A DNA stretch of 64,000 bases from Elephas maximus indicus (Eukaryota; Chordata; Mammalia; Proboscidea; Elephantidae): assembly GCF_024166365.1 (NCBI RefSeq), contig NC_064819.1, positions 110,776,293 through 110,840,292 of the forward strand. Reading direction: 5' to 3'. How positions within the stretch are numbered: the first letter of the stretch is position 1; the number at the start of each line of letters is the position of its first letter. The translations under genes were made by a program, and so were the position numbers. The notes beneath the pieces are model-generated. The model made no database searches. It was not told the origin of the DNA and saw nothing but the letters and a program-made list of their open reading frames with translations. Positions 12,191 through 21,445 of the stretch are shown piece after piece.

Positions 12191-13363
12191 TCTTGAGACG
12201 AGATGAGTCTAAAGGTAGAGAGACCAGTTGAACAGACATGGCTAACATGACAGTGACTAGAGTGGTCCAGATGGAGAAGATAATATTTTAGGAGGTGAAA
12301 TTGGCTGGACAGAGAATCAGAAATCTAAGTTACTCGAAAGTTTTCATTTGTACAATTAGTTATACTGTCCACCAAGTTCGTGGAATTAGTCATGGATGAA
12401 TTAAAATTGAATTTTTAGTCTCTTGTAGAAAAAAAAAAAATGCCCAAATCGGTCCTAATTTGGGGACATTTATATCAGAGCATCACATCACCTTCATTTT
12501 CAGAACTGACATAATCCCCACACGATGATTCAAGCTATGCTTCTTTATTACTCTTTTATGAGGGCTTCTTCCTATGGTTTCTTGAGGATGCTGAAAGGCT
12601 TAGAGCAAGTGGATGACTCATCAGGAAATAAATAGAGTTGGGCTGCTCCACAGCACATTCTACCTCCTCCCACATGTACATATGAGTAACAGGGTGCCTA
12701 GGCAGGGAAGGTGGAATGCATCACAGTGATTTTTAACCGTTCTGAGGAGACATGGGCCCCCCTGAGAATCATTTCCCACACAAAATTTGGCATAGAGATT
12801 TAGAATGTTCCTGAACCTCCTGAAGCATATTCATGAATATTTGGCACCCCAGACCAGGAATGCCAATATAAAGGAATGCACACTGAATTGAAAGCCCAAA
12901 GTCCCAGCTTGCCACTCGTTCACAGGCAGTCTTGCAAGGAGTGCAGAAGTCACTTGACTCCTCTGGTTTTCAATGTTCTTGTCACATAGCTGAGATTCTG
13001 TGACCACTTTGATTGATAGTATTGATTCACAAAGCAAATCAGTTCGTGTTGGCACCTATTAAATGACTTCTGAATAAAATCGAATCTTGATTGTATTCCT
13101 AGAACCCCAATTAAGAAACTATTCTGACAAGAATAGAAATCTTTGCTCAAACCTGCTCATTGGTTCATTTTTGTATGCTTCGTTGGTTCCATGAAAGGGC
13201 AATTGGGCACCTGGGACAAGCTCAGACTTGCATATTCTTACAAATGTTTCCAAGGACATAATTTGAAGTATCTATATTACTGATGTTAGAGCAGGCTGCT
13301 CCTGGAGGATCATGGAACAAGAGGACCCTTTCAGGGTTCCAACTATTTCCAAACACATGCAAC
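12191..13363. other. No gene recognised
   Basis: Single-copy-looking sequence with an A13 run at about 12429. Minus-strand open frames at 12831-13150 have no recognisable domain. Confidence 0.4.
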
Positions 13364-13523
13364 AGGAGCCCTGGTGGGGCAGTGGTTAAGAGCTACGGCT
13401 GCTAACCAAAAAGTCGGCAGTTCAAATCCATCCGCCACTCGTTGGAAACCGTATGGGGCAGTTCTACTCTGTCCTATAGGGTCACTATGAGATGGAATCA
13501 ACTCGAAGGCAAGGAGTTCTTTA
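13364..13523 (+). mobile_element. AfroSINE-like SINE, short variant
   Basis: Begins aggagccctggtggggcagt, where the A-box lies, and carries a B-box-like 'gcagttcaaatcc' and the shared right end. The imperfect target duplication is acatgcaac / acgtgcaac. Confidence 0.88.
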
Positions 13524-13909
13524 AACGTGCAACTTTGAGCACTTCATCCAGGCTAAGTCAGGCTCACACAAACACATAGAAACTATACTAAAATGACAAC
13601 AATCAAAATTTTGTCCTGAATCCAAATATGAAGTAACTAGGTAGACATATATGTAGGTAAGATATAAATCAGCATTGTACCTGGATACGTTTTCTTCAAA
13701 AAATTGCCTATACGACGCCAAGGATCTAAACATTTGGGTATCCCCAGATGATCAGTTGAACAAATAACTAACTATAAAAACATATAGTTTTGTTACACAC
13801 AGTGTCTTTACATGTAAATGCTTGAACTAATAACATAACTGAAGCTTAGAAGTTTTACTGTTTGGTTCTGCTGTACACATAGGTGGAAATGCTTTTTAAT
13901 TGGTTTACC

Positions 13910-14275
13910 AATCACCCTAAGTATTGCTTCGCTCGTGTCATCCTCCTCAGAAATATTTTGTTACTTTCTGTTGCTTTCAGGATAAAGTCCAAACCCTTTA
14001 GTTTGCCATGCAAGGCTGCACTCCTAGTTCTTCAACTTCCCTGTCTGCCCTGCCCCTACTCAGATCTTCTTTTCATTCCAGCCAAAGGGATCTAGTCACA
14101 CGGATGTGCATTTTTGCTGTACCTTTGCTTATTCTATGTCCACTATCTTTCCACCCAGCTCCTCAGTTGAGCCGCATCTCACACCCAAATCCAGCTTCAT
14201 TTCCCTCATTTCCTCAATGTGATTTTACAGTTTCTCCCCTGCAGCCGTATATCTTTTCTTTTTTGCCTCCAAGGT
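13910..14275 (+). mobile_element. L2-like ancient LINE piece
   Basis: Contains 'ggataaagtccaaaccctt' and 'gcaaggctgcactcctagtt', followed by pyrimidine-rich text. This matches an old repeat type also seen at 16830-17110 and 24885-25240. L2-like is my best assignment. Confidence 0.4.
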
Positions 14276-14454
14276 AAACGGACTGAATGTGCTTCTTGTG
14301 AAAACTTACTACAGAGAAGGACCTAGGACGTGAGGGGACCTGTTCTCACCAGGCTTGGGCCAAAGAAAGAGCTCTCGAATGGTGGCAGAAAAGGGAGGAA
14401 AGGCTATATAGGTCAACAAGATTTTTTTAAGTGTACATCGTTATCAATACAAAA

Positions 14455-14655
14455 AAGGAGACCTGGTGGTGCAGTGGTTAAGCACCCAGCTGCTGAAAAG
14501 AGGTGGACAGCCGGAACACACCAGCTGCTCTGCAGGAGAAAGATGCGAAAGTCTCCTCCGGTAAAGGTTACAGCCTTGGAAACCCTATGTGGCAGCTCTA
14601 CTCCATCCTCTGGGGATACTAGGAGTCAGAATTGACTCAATGGCAACAGATTTTG
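14455..14655 (+). mobile_element. AfroSINE-like SINE, long variant
   Basis: Complete copy with the internal block 'gagaaagatgcgaaagtc' and 'ggtaaaggttacagcc' that the short variant lacks. A perfect 15-bp target duplication, gttatcaatacaaaa, lies at 14440-14454 and 14656-14670. Confidence 0.93.
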
Positions 14656-14670
14656 GTTATCAATACAAAA

Positions 14671-14850
14671 GTGCTCTGCTGCTAACTGAAAGGGTAGCAG
14701 TTCAAACCCACCAGCCACTCCATGGTTGAAAGACGTGGCAGTCTGCTTCTGTAAAGATTACAGCCTGGGAAACCCTATGGGGCAGTTCTACTCTGTCCTG
14801 TAGGGTTGCCATGATTTGGAATTGACTCGATGGCTACAGGTTTTTTGTTT
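14671..14850 (+). mobile_element. SINE, long variant, 5'-truncated
   Basis: Starts at 'gtgctctgctgctaac', lacking the A-box end, keeps the long-variant block and ends in a T/G-rich tail. It directly abuts the previous SINE's target duplication. Confidence 0.88.
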
Positions 14851-15189
14851 TTCTTTTTTTGCTTTTTTAATCCATAAAAAACTTAATCATTTACCCAAAA
14901 TATAGGTACACTTATGCACTTACAGTTTATGTTAATGTTCTACTGTAAGAATACACTTGTACGTTATGAAACACATAAAGTATAAAATATTTTAAAAGAT
15001 GAGATAAAAATAAATGGAAATGTTGATTAATATTTCTATTCTAATATTTAATATTTTCTTCCTGTACCCTCACAGAGTATGTTGACTACCCTACCTGGGA
15101 TATCATGCCCCTAAAACAGCATCAAGGTTCCTGTGTTATGGCAATAATATCAATTACTGAAAATTCTGTGACATTTTCCACTATGCAAA

Positions 15190-15400
15190 GCTCTTCTGTC
15201 TTTGTTATTCCATTTGATCCATGCGGTAAGTTTTATCACCCTCATATTATACAACAGGAAATTGAGGTTCTCTCTCAGAGAGAGAGGCTGTCACTTCCAC
15301 AGGAAAATTAAATCTTAAAGTATCAGAGTCAGGATTGGAATACAAGCCTTTCAGTTCCCAGTCTCATGTTTGTTTCTCTCCATCATGCCATCACCCTAAG
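15190..15400 (-). mobile_element. MIR-like SINE
   Basis: Order of elements is 'attatacaacaggaaattga', 'gagaggctgtcacttcc', then 'cagagtcaggattggaatac'. This is MIR in reverse, diverged. Confidence 0.55.
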
Positions 15401-16316
15401 TCTCCCTAAGAGCAGTCAGAATGTAGCACTGATGCTGACATCTGCTAGGGAAAACCAGCTGCCCTTCAAAGACTGCTGATAACCCAGTACTACTCTGGGA
15501 TGGGACGGATATGGTATGGACAGTGCGGCAGGCCGATTCTGATTACATGATGCCTCATCTGACACATTTCTCATTTGCAAGGATGGGACCACTCAGTCTA
15601 ACTGATCCCTTTCAAAGACATACTTAAACCTTTTTTAGGAGACCTATCAAAGATTGTGTAGTTTTCAGGTATTTGAGAAATTGCTCCTAACCTATAAATT
15701 ATGAACAACCACAAAATTTGTGGACATGATAGCCTCGGTATGCCCACAGATATTCTCTTGCAGTGCACACCGAATGAAACACCGGACTGATCCTGAACTG
15801 CATTCAGAAAGAGTGCACTTAAGGGTATGGGCTGTCTTTTACTTGAAGATTAAGGTTACAGTCTAGGTTGCTTCAGAGAAACCTTCCGTATAGTCTGATC
15901 CTGTGTCTGGAGAAGCAGGACTGGAAGCTGCTGCTGAATTCTGCAACTGAAGCTACACAGTGGTTGGTGATACTTGGATCAATCAAGAAAAGAAGAATTG
16001 CATCAAGAAGACAAGACCATTGATAGGCTAAGAGAGTCCGATGATGTTTATCAACACTACCTAAACGTCAAACGGCAGCAGCAGGTATTATGGATCAAAT
16101 TCTGGACCTTGGCCAGCAATGAAGGGATGCTCCTCACAAACATAACCAGCACAGACAGTCCTAGAATCCCCCAACAGCTGTTCTGGGTAATTCAATCGAT
16201 AGAAGGCCCTAGAAATGCCTCAAGGACTCTACAGCTCTAGCCTAGGCAACACAGAGTAATTAAGTACCTGAAAAGATCCAAGGAGTGATGAGCTAGTCTC
16301 AGGTGTAGCAAAGCCA
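15401..16316. other. No gene recognised
   Basis: An open frame at 15974-16240 (plus) has no recognisable domain and no clear flanking splice sites. Low support as a gene. Confidence 0.35.
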
Positions 16317-16500
16317 GTGGTTCTCAACCGTGCATCAGGATCACCTGCGGGACTTGTTAAAACACAGAGTGCAGGGCCCCACTCTTAAAGTTTCTGATCC
16401 ATTAAGACCAGAGCCAAAGAATTTGTGTTTCTAACAGGCTCACAAGCAATGCTGATTTTGTTGGTCCCTGAACCACACTTTGTGAGTCACTGAGCCAAAT
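16317..16500. mobile_element. MER5-like hAT DNA transposon relic
   Basis: Starts with the classic terminal phrase 'cagtggttctcaacc', then 'catcaggatcacctgcgg', and ends in 'accacactttgtgagtcact'. This matches the MER5/Charlie group of short non-autonomous elements. Confidence 0.7.
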
Positions 16501-16829
16501 TATAGGGAGTCACTCCTTTAGAATAAAGGTTCTAGGCTAAATAGGAATCTGAGGAATATTCACCAGGGCTGCTACGGTGCGTGAATTCAGGAACGGACAA
16601 CATGTGGTGCCACATGTATGCATGCTAAGCTAGGTTACACACACTAAAATCAAAGACTATAAGAGCTGGAGGGATCTCACTCTAGCGATGAGGAAACTTG
16701 GGCCCAGGGATGTTTCACAGCAAATTATCAAGAAAGCTGATGTTAGAATTCCTTGAGAAGGGGTCCATAGTTGAAATGGGAATGACATATCCATTCACTT
16801 AGTAGCTCTCAAGCCAAAACCCCTAGAGT

Positions 16830-17110
16830 CAATCATGGCTCTTTTCTTTACAGTCCACATCAATTTCATTAGCAAATTCTTCAGGTTCTCTCTTCAAAAC
16901 AATCCAACACTACTTCTCACCACCTCCACCACTGTCACTGTGGGCCAATCCATCATCATCTCCTGCCTCCTGGCCCTTCTCCCTGTTCCCACCCTTGTAC
17001 CACTGTAGTCTTTTCTCCAAAGGCAGTTAGAATAATCCTTTCATCCTTCCCATGACTCCTCATATCACTCAGAGTAAAAGTGAAAATTCTTCCAATGGCT
17101 ATTTATAATA
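16830..17110 (+). mobile_element. L2-like ancient LINE piece
   Basis: Pyrimidine-rich text through 'tgtagtcttttctccaaagg', 'cagttagaataatcctttc' and 'actcagagtaaaagtgaaa'. Same old repeat type as 13910-14275. Confidence 0.4.
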
Positions 17111-18092
17111 GAATAAAGGAGACATGATTTACACACAAAACAGAAAAGCACAAAGTAAAAAAATGACAATGTATTAAATTAGCAAATAAAACATATTCCA
17201 TTAGACATGGTTTTGGAAACAAGGAAGGGGAGAAATGAGTGTGGACTGGGATTTTTGTAGCTCCATAGAATAACCATTTTTATTAGCCAGAAATAAGAGT
17301 ATTTACTAACATGCTATCTACACATAAAAATATATAAAAATAAACATTGCATGTTGGGGGGACAATTTCAGTGGAAAAGGTTCTGCCATCTTGATTAATA
17401 AAGAGCCTGAAATGCTTTTTACATTTAGATAATATTCATAACCATAATCTTTATTATAGCAGTCTAATGCAAAGATCATGAAAGTTCCTTGTTTAAACAT
17501 CATAAGTATTAAATATTAACACTGTTAATTACTTTTCTTACTACTACCGAAATCGTTTTACTTGGTAAGATACTTGAGTGATTTATATCAGTAACAAAAG
17601 GGCAAACTCAGTGACAGCAGTAACATTTATGGACCATATATCTGAAGTATCTGTGACCTTAGGAATGTAAGAAGGAAACACCAGCATCTAACTGTAGATT
17701 TGATTTTCTCTCACAAGCCTCGGTTTCATTTTTAAAAACAACGTTGACCACGGAAATTTAACTTAAATGTAACTTAAAATGTACTTAATATCTGTCACAA
17801 AGGTAATTGTTTGAGCAACAATTTCTGCCCACTCATAAGTGAACTCTTCAAAAAATGCTTTGCCCGTGGCATATAAAAGTCACTGCTGACACACACTTTA
17901 TATGTACTTCCCAGTTCTTATTTTCGGAAGTCCTGACTGAACTTTGGAAGGACCCATCTATTCAATCCTACTCTTGAATACCGAGGTCCAGGGACCATCA
18001 TCCCTTTCATCTATCTCTGGCCACTCAGAGCAAGATAAAACCCCAATTCAGCCATCTGCATGTGCAGGTGTGCTGTCTAAGGCAGCCCTTAC
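17111..18092. other. Probable intron or flank of the 18 kb exon candidate
   Basis: No repeat or exon recognised. The region lies downstream, on the minus strand, of the splice donor at 18092-18091 and would be intron if that exon is real. Minus-strand AATAAA-type hexamers (TTTATT on plus) occur near 17278 and 17449. They could serve as poly(A) signals if the transcript instead ends here. Confidence 0.35.
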
Positions 18093-18545
18093 CTTCACGA
18101 AGAGGAAAATCTCAGGGTGCATGGAAAATGCTTCACTTTCTTCAAAACCATTAGCACTGGAATAGCCAGTTGGGGAATGCATGCTGGCACAGAAGGCTTT
18201 GCTATCCTGGATGGTGAAGCTTGAAGGAGAAGGCAGGTGTTCCTTCATTATGCTTCTATTCCCTTGGGGGTCCTCGGAGAAGGGCTCCACTGAGCACAGC
18301 TCGGAGGAGAAGGGCTCTGCTGAGTGGGGCTCCACTGAGCAAGAATCCGCTGGGAAGGGCTCTGCTGAGAAGGCCTCCGCTGAGAGGGGCTCCGCTGAGC
18401 GGGGCACCACTAAACGAGGTTCCACTGAGAAGGGTTCTTCTGAGAAGGGCTCTTCCGACCAGGGTTCCTTTGAGCAGGGCTCCGCTGAGAAGGGCTCTTC
18501 TGAGAAGGTTTCCACTGAGCGGGGCTTCCCTGAGCAGGTATCTTC
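18093..18545 (-). pseudogene. In-frame continuation after TAG, with pentapeptide repeats, to a splice donor
   Basis: Directly after the TAG the same frame stays open for 151 codons and ends at a consensus donor, AAG|GTAAGG (last exon base 18093), in phase 0. The whole span 18953-18093 is therefore an 861-nt, phase 0-0 exon model of 287 codons interrupted by one TAG. The first part is 18 pentapeptide units of the type F-S-x-E-P. The second part, about 58 codons, is non-repetitive and protein-like, ending HPEIFLFVK. A frame that matches on both sides of the stop and ends in phase at a good donor is hard to explain as chance. I cannot tell whether the tail is translated in any transcript. Alternatives are a 3' UTR in which the frame is open by chance, or a separate exon. 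Confidence 0.4.
18267..18536 (-). repeat. 18-unit 15-bp coding minisatellite
   Basis: 270 bp contain exactly eighteen 15-bp units. On the minus strand they read as pentapeptides such as FSEEP, FSAEP, CSKEP, WSEEP, CSVEP and FSEDP. Ser at position 2 and Glu/Pro at 4-5 are the most conserved; units RLVVP and FPADS are the most diverged. Because the unit lacks stops, overlapping frames on both strands are also open, which explains the long plus-strand frames here. Confidence 0.93.
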
Positions 18546-18953
18546 CTAGAGGAGATCCTGAGCCTGAGCTGGTGAATGTAATTCTTCTATCCAGTCGTCT
18601 CTGTCCTCTTGGGACTCACCTGGCTGAGGATCCTGGGCCTCAGGCCACACCTCATCAGGCAGGAGGTATCCCTCTGCTTCCGGTTGGGAAGAGGCTAGGC
18701 TATTCTCCTCACCCCCAACAACATAGCCAGACACAGAGTCATGCTCACGGATTTCCAGCTGGGTGGCATATAAATTGTTTTCTGGTTTCAAGCCTTTGTG
18801 GATATCATCATAAAGGAGACCTTCATTTTCTCCTGGCTGGTTTGAGACCTCATATGTTCCCTCTCTTTGGATTGTGTCATAGATGGTGCTGTAGTCTTTA
18901 TCACTTATGTTTATTGATCTGACAGATCCTTTTGCCAGCAAACCTGAGAAGAT
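18546..18953 (-). CDS. Candidate host exon, tyrosine-motif tail, identity unknown
   Basis: An open frame of 135 codons ends at TAG (18548-18546). It follows a convincing splice acceptor: a branch-like TTACTGAT, a pyrimidine tract and TTTCAG ending at 18954. A second AG lies 10 nt further in, ending at 18944. The exon opens in phase 0 as IFSGLLAKGSV. The encoded stretch is acidic and has regularly placed tyrosines: YSTIYDTI, LLYDDI, NLYATQ, GYVVG and GYLLP. LLYDDI fits an ITIM consensus and several fit YxxI/L sorting or SH2-type motifs, so I infer a cytoplasmic tail of a membrane protein. There is no Cys cluster, signal peptide or transmembrane segment within it. I do not recognise the protein. 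No upstream exon was identified at higher coordinates. The single TAG could be a genuine stop, a nonsense mutation in a decaying gene, or a sequence error, because the same frame continues past it. Confidence 0.5.
   Translation of the reverse strand: MFSGLLAKGSVRSINISDKDYSTIYDTIQREGTYEVSNQPGENEGLLYDDIHKGLKPENNLYATQLEIREHDSVSGYVVGGEENSLASSQPEAEGYLLPDEVWPEAQDPQPGESQEDRDDWIEELHSPAQAQDLL
18611..18627 (-). other. Cryptic or alternative splice donor inside the exon
   Basis: The minus strand reads CAG|GTGAGT with the junction after 18620. It matches the mammalian donor consensus perfectly. Use of it would remove the last 24 codons before the TAG and leave phase 1. It is in frame-disrupting competition with the downstream donor at 18093. 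Confidence 0.5.
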
Positions 18954-19363
18954 CTGAAATCAGTAAAGGGATCAAGGATGCTGTACAGCCTTTCAGAGGA
19001 ATCAACAGGCTTTTCACATGCAGCAACTAGCAACAGCTATCAATGACAGGTCTCTAGCAATCATTTACCAGAGACTTTAATTAGCAAACCACAAGCCCAT
19101 TGGACAAAAGATAAAGCATACACACTCAGTTAACTCTTTCCCTACTAAGGATTCTTTCAATTAGGCTCTGGGGTTTTGTCATTGCCAGTAACTCCAAGAT
19201 TCTTTAGACAAACCAGGGGTTGAACTACCTTCTCAGTATACATTGAAATTCTGAATATTTAGCCATTTGTCACTGAATAGAGCTCCCTCTCCTAATTCTC
19301 TCCAAATGTTGACAATATTCAAGAAATTCCTGCTATTCAGTTGAGAATTATAGCTCTTCACAA
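18954..19363. other. Probable upstream intron; no gene recognised
   Basis: Sequence upstream, in the minus sense, of the acceptor at 18954. No further exon or repeat identified. Confidence 0.35.
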
Positions 19364-19367
19364 TAAC

Positions 19368-19564
19368 CAAAAACCAAAACCCACTGCCATTAAGTCAATT
19401 CCAACTCACAGCATCTCTATAGGACAGAGAACTGCCCCATACAGTTTCCAAGGTTATAAATCTTTACAGAAGCAGACTGCTACATCTTTCTCCCCAGGAG
19501 CAGCTAGTGGGTTCCAACTATCAACCTTTCAGTTAGCAGCCAAGTGCTTGAACCACTGCACCAC
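19368..19564 (-). mobile_element. AfroSINE-like SINE, long variant
   Basis: Reverse copy with the 'aaatctttacagaagcagac' block diagnostic of the long variant. The approximate target duplication is cacaataac / cacaatagc. Confidence 0.88.
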
Positions 19565-20104
19565 CACAATAGCAACCCATTTATTTACATTGGAATTCAT
19601 TAAACAAAACAATTTTTGCATATTTATATTCTTTTGTGGATTAGTTATAACGCTCAAGTCAGGTGATGAATTACATGTACACTTCTTATCTGGAAACACC
19701 ACTAGGTGATTAAATGGCAGAAGGAAAAGAAGATGAATGCCCTGGCTTGTGGGCATATCTGTACAGACCACCCAAAGTAAGGCACTCAAAGATTTATAGT
19801 TTTGCATTAATTTTCCCTCTTAAATGTACATGCTCATCAAAGTCAACAAACATTCACTGAGAGGTTTTTATGTACAGGACACTGAAGAGGGCCCTGAACA
19901 TATAAGTGTTAGAAGGTATATTCTCTATTCTTCAAGGGTCTTTTAAATATAGTTGGAGGGCCAGGAAATTAAGAGAAACTAAGACACTAAAAGAGGCAGG
20001 GTATACTATGTATTCAAGGTTTTCTTAGTGCGATTGGCCCAGCTCTGGAATAAGCAGCAAGGAACTGTGCGCAAGGTTGCCCAGTTGATATCACCTACAG
20101 ATGT
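19565..20104. other. No gene; old repeat piece at 19830-19960
   Basis: The piece 'caacaaacattcactgagag...caggacactgaagagggccc' matches the head of the ancient repeat noted at 10240. The remainder is unassigned. 20017-20104 precedes the RTE and may be its extreme leader or flank. Confidence 0.4.
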
Positions 20105-20476
20105 TGTCCCCCACGTGTCTGTCAGTTTGTCATACTGTGGGGGCTTGTGTGTTGCTGTGATGCTGGAAGCTATGCCACCAGTATTCAGATACCAGCAGGG
20201 TCACCCATGGAGGACAGGTTTCAGTTGAGCTTCAAGACTAAGACAGACTAGGAAGAAGGACCCGGCAGTCTACTTCTGAAAAGCATTAGCCAGTGAAAAC
20301 CTTATGAATAGCAGCGGAACACTGTCTGATATACTGCTGGAAGATGAGCCCCCCAGGTTGGAAGGCACTCAAAAGATGACTGGGGAAGATCTGCCTCCTT
20401 AAAGTGAGTAGATCTTAATGACGTGGATGGAGTAAAGCTTTCGGAACCTTCATTTGCTGATGTGGCATGACTCAAA

Positions 20477-21076
20477 ATGAGAAGAAACAGCTGCAAACAT
20501 CCACTAATAATCAGAACCTGGGATGTACGAAGTATGAATCCAGGAAAATTGGAAATTGTCAAAAATGAAATGGAATGCATAAACATCAATATCCTAGGCA
20601 TTAGTAAGCTGAAATGGACTGGTATTGGCCATTTTGAATCGGACAATCATATAGTCTACTATGCTGGGAATGAAAACCAGAAGAGGAATGGTGTTGCATT
20701 CATCGTCAAAAAGAATGTTTCAAGATCTATCCTGAAGTACAACACTGTCAGTGATAGGATAATATCCACACGTCTACAAGGCAAACCAGTTAATCTCACT
20801 ATTATTCAAATTTACGCACCAACCACTAGGGCCAAAGTTGAAGAAACAGAAGATTTTTATCAGCTGCTACAGCCTGAAATTGATCAAACATGCAATCAAA
20901 ATGCATTGATAATTACTGGCGATTGGAATGCGGAAGCTGGAAACAAAGAAGAAGGACCAGTAGTTGGAAAATATGGCCTTGGTGACAGAAACAATGCCGG
21001 CGATCGAGTGATAGAATTTTGCAAGACCAACGACTTCTTCATTGCACATATCTTTTTTCACCAACGTAGACGGTGA
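20477..21076 (+). pseudogene. RTE copy A endonuclease domain
   Basis: 200 codons of APE-type endonuclease, the enzyme that nicks target DNA to prime reverse transcription. Visible landmarks in order are RTWDVRSMNPGK near the N-terminus, LGISKLKWTGIG, IQIYAPTT, then the catalytic-loop motif GDWNAEAG at about residue 147. The AUG at 20477 follows the leader directly. The frame is lost at a T-rich run near 21050, and an in-frame TAG follows at about 21365. So endonuclease and reverse transcriptase can no longer be made as one protein. Confidence 0.88.
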
Positions 21077-21445
21077 CTATACACATGGACCTGACCAGAT
21101 GGAACACACAGAAATCAAATTGACTACATCTGTGGAAAGAGACGATGGAAAAGCTCAATATCATCAGTCAGAACAAGACCAGGGGCCGACTGTGGAACAG
21201 ACCATCAATTGCTCATATGAAAGTTCAAGCTGAAATGGCAGAAAATCAGAGCAAGTCCACGAGAGCCAAAACATGACCCTGAGTATCTCCCACCTGAATT
21301 TAGAGACCACCTGAAGAATAGATTTGACGCATTGAACACCAGTGACCGAAGACCAGATGAGTTGTAGAATGACATCAAGGACATCAACCATGAAGAAAGC
21401 AAGAGGTCACTGAAAAGACAGGAAAGAAAGAAAAGACCAAGGTGG

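Noticed and set aside
13364..13440. tRNA-gene-like A-box and B-box
   Set aside because: Part of the tRNA-derived SINE head. The sequence cannot fold as a complete tRNA and recurs in every SINE copy.
18181..18922. Long plus-strand frames (122 and 233 codons) at the 18 kb locus
   Set aside because: They are produced by the stop-free 15-bp repeat unit, which is open in overlapping frames on both strands. The splice signals and protein-like flanks fit the minus strand only.
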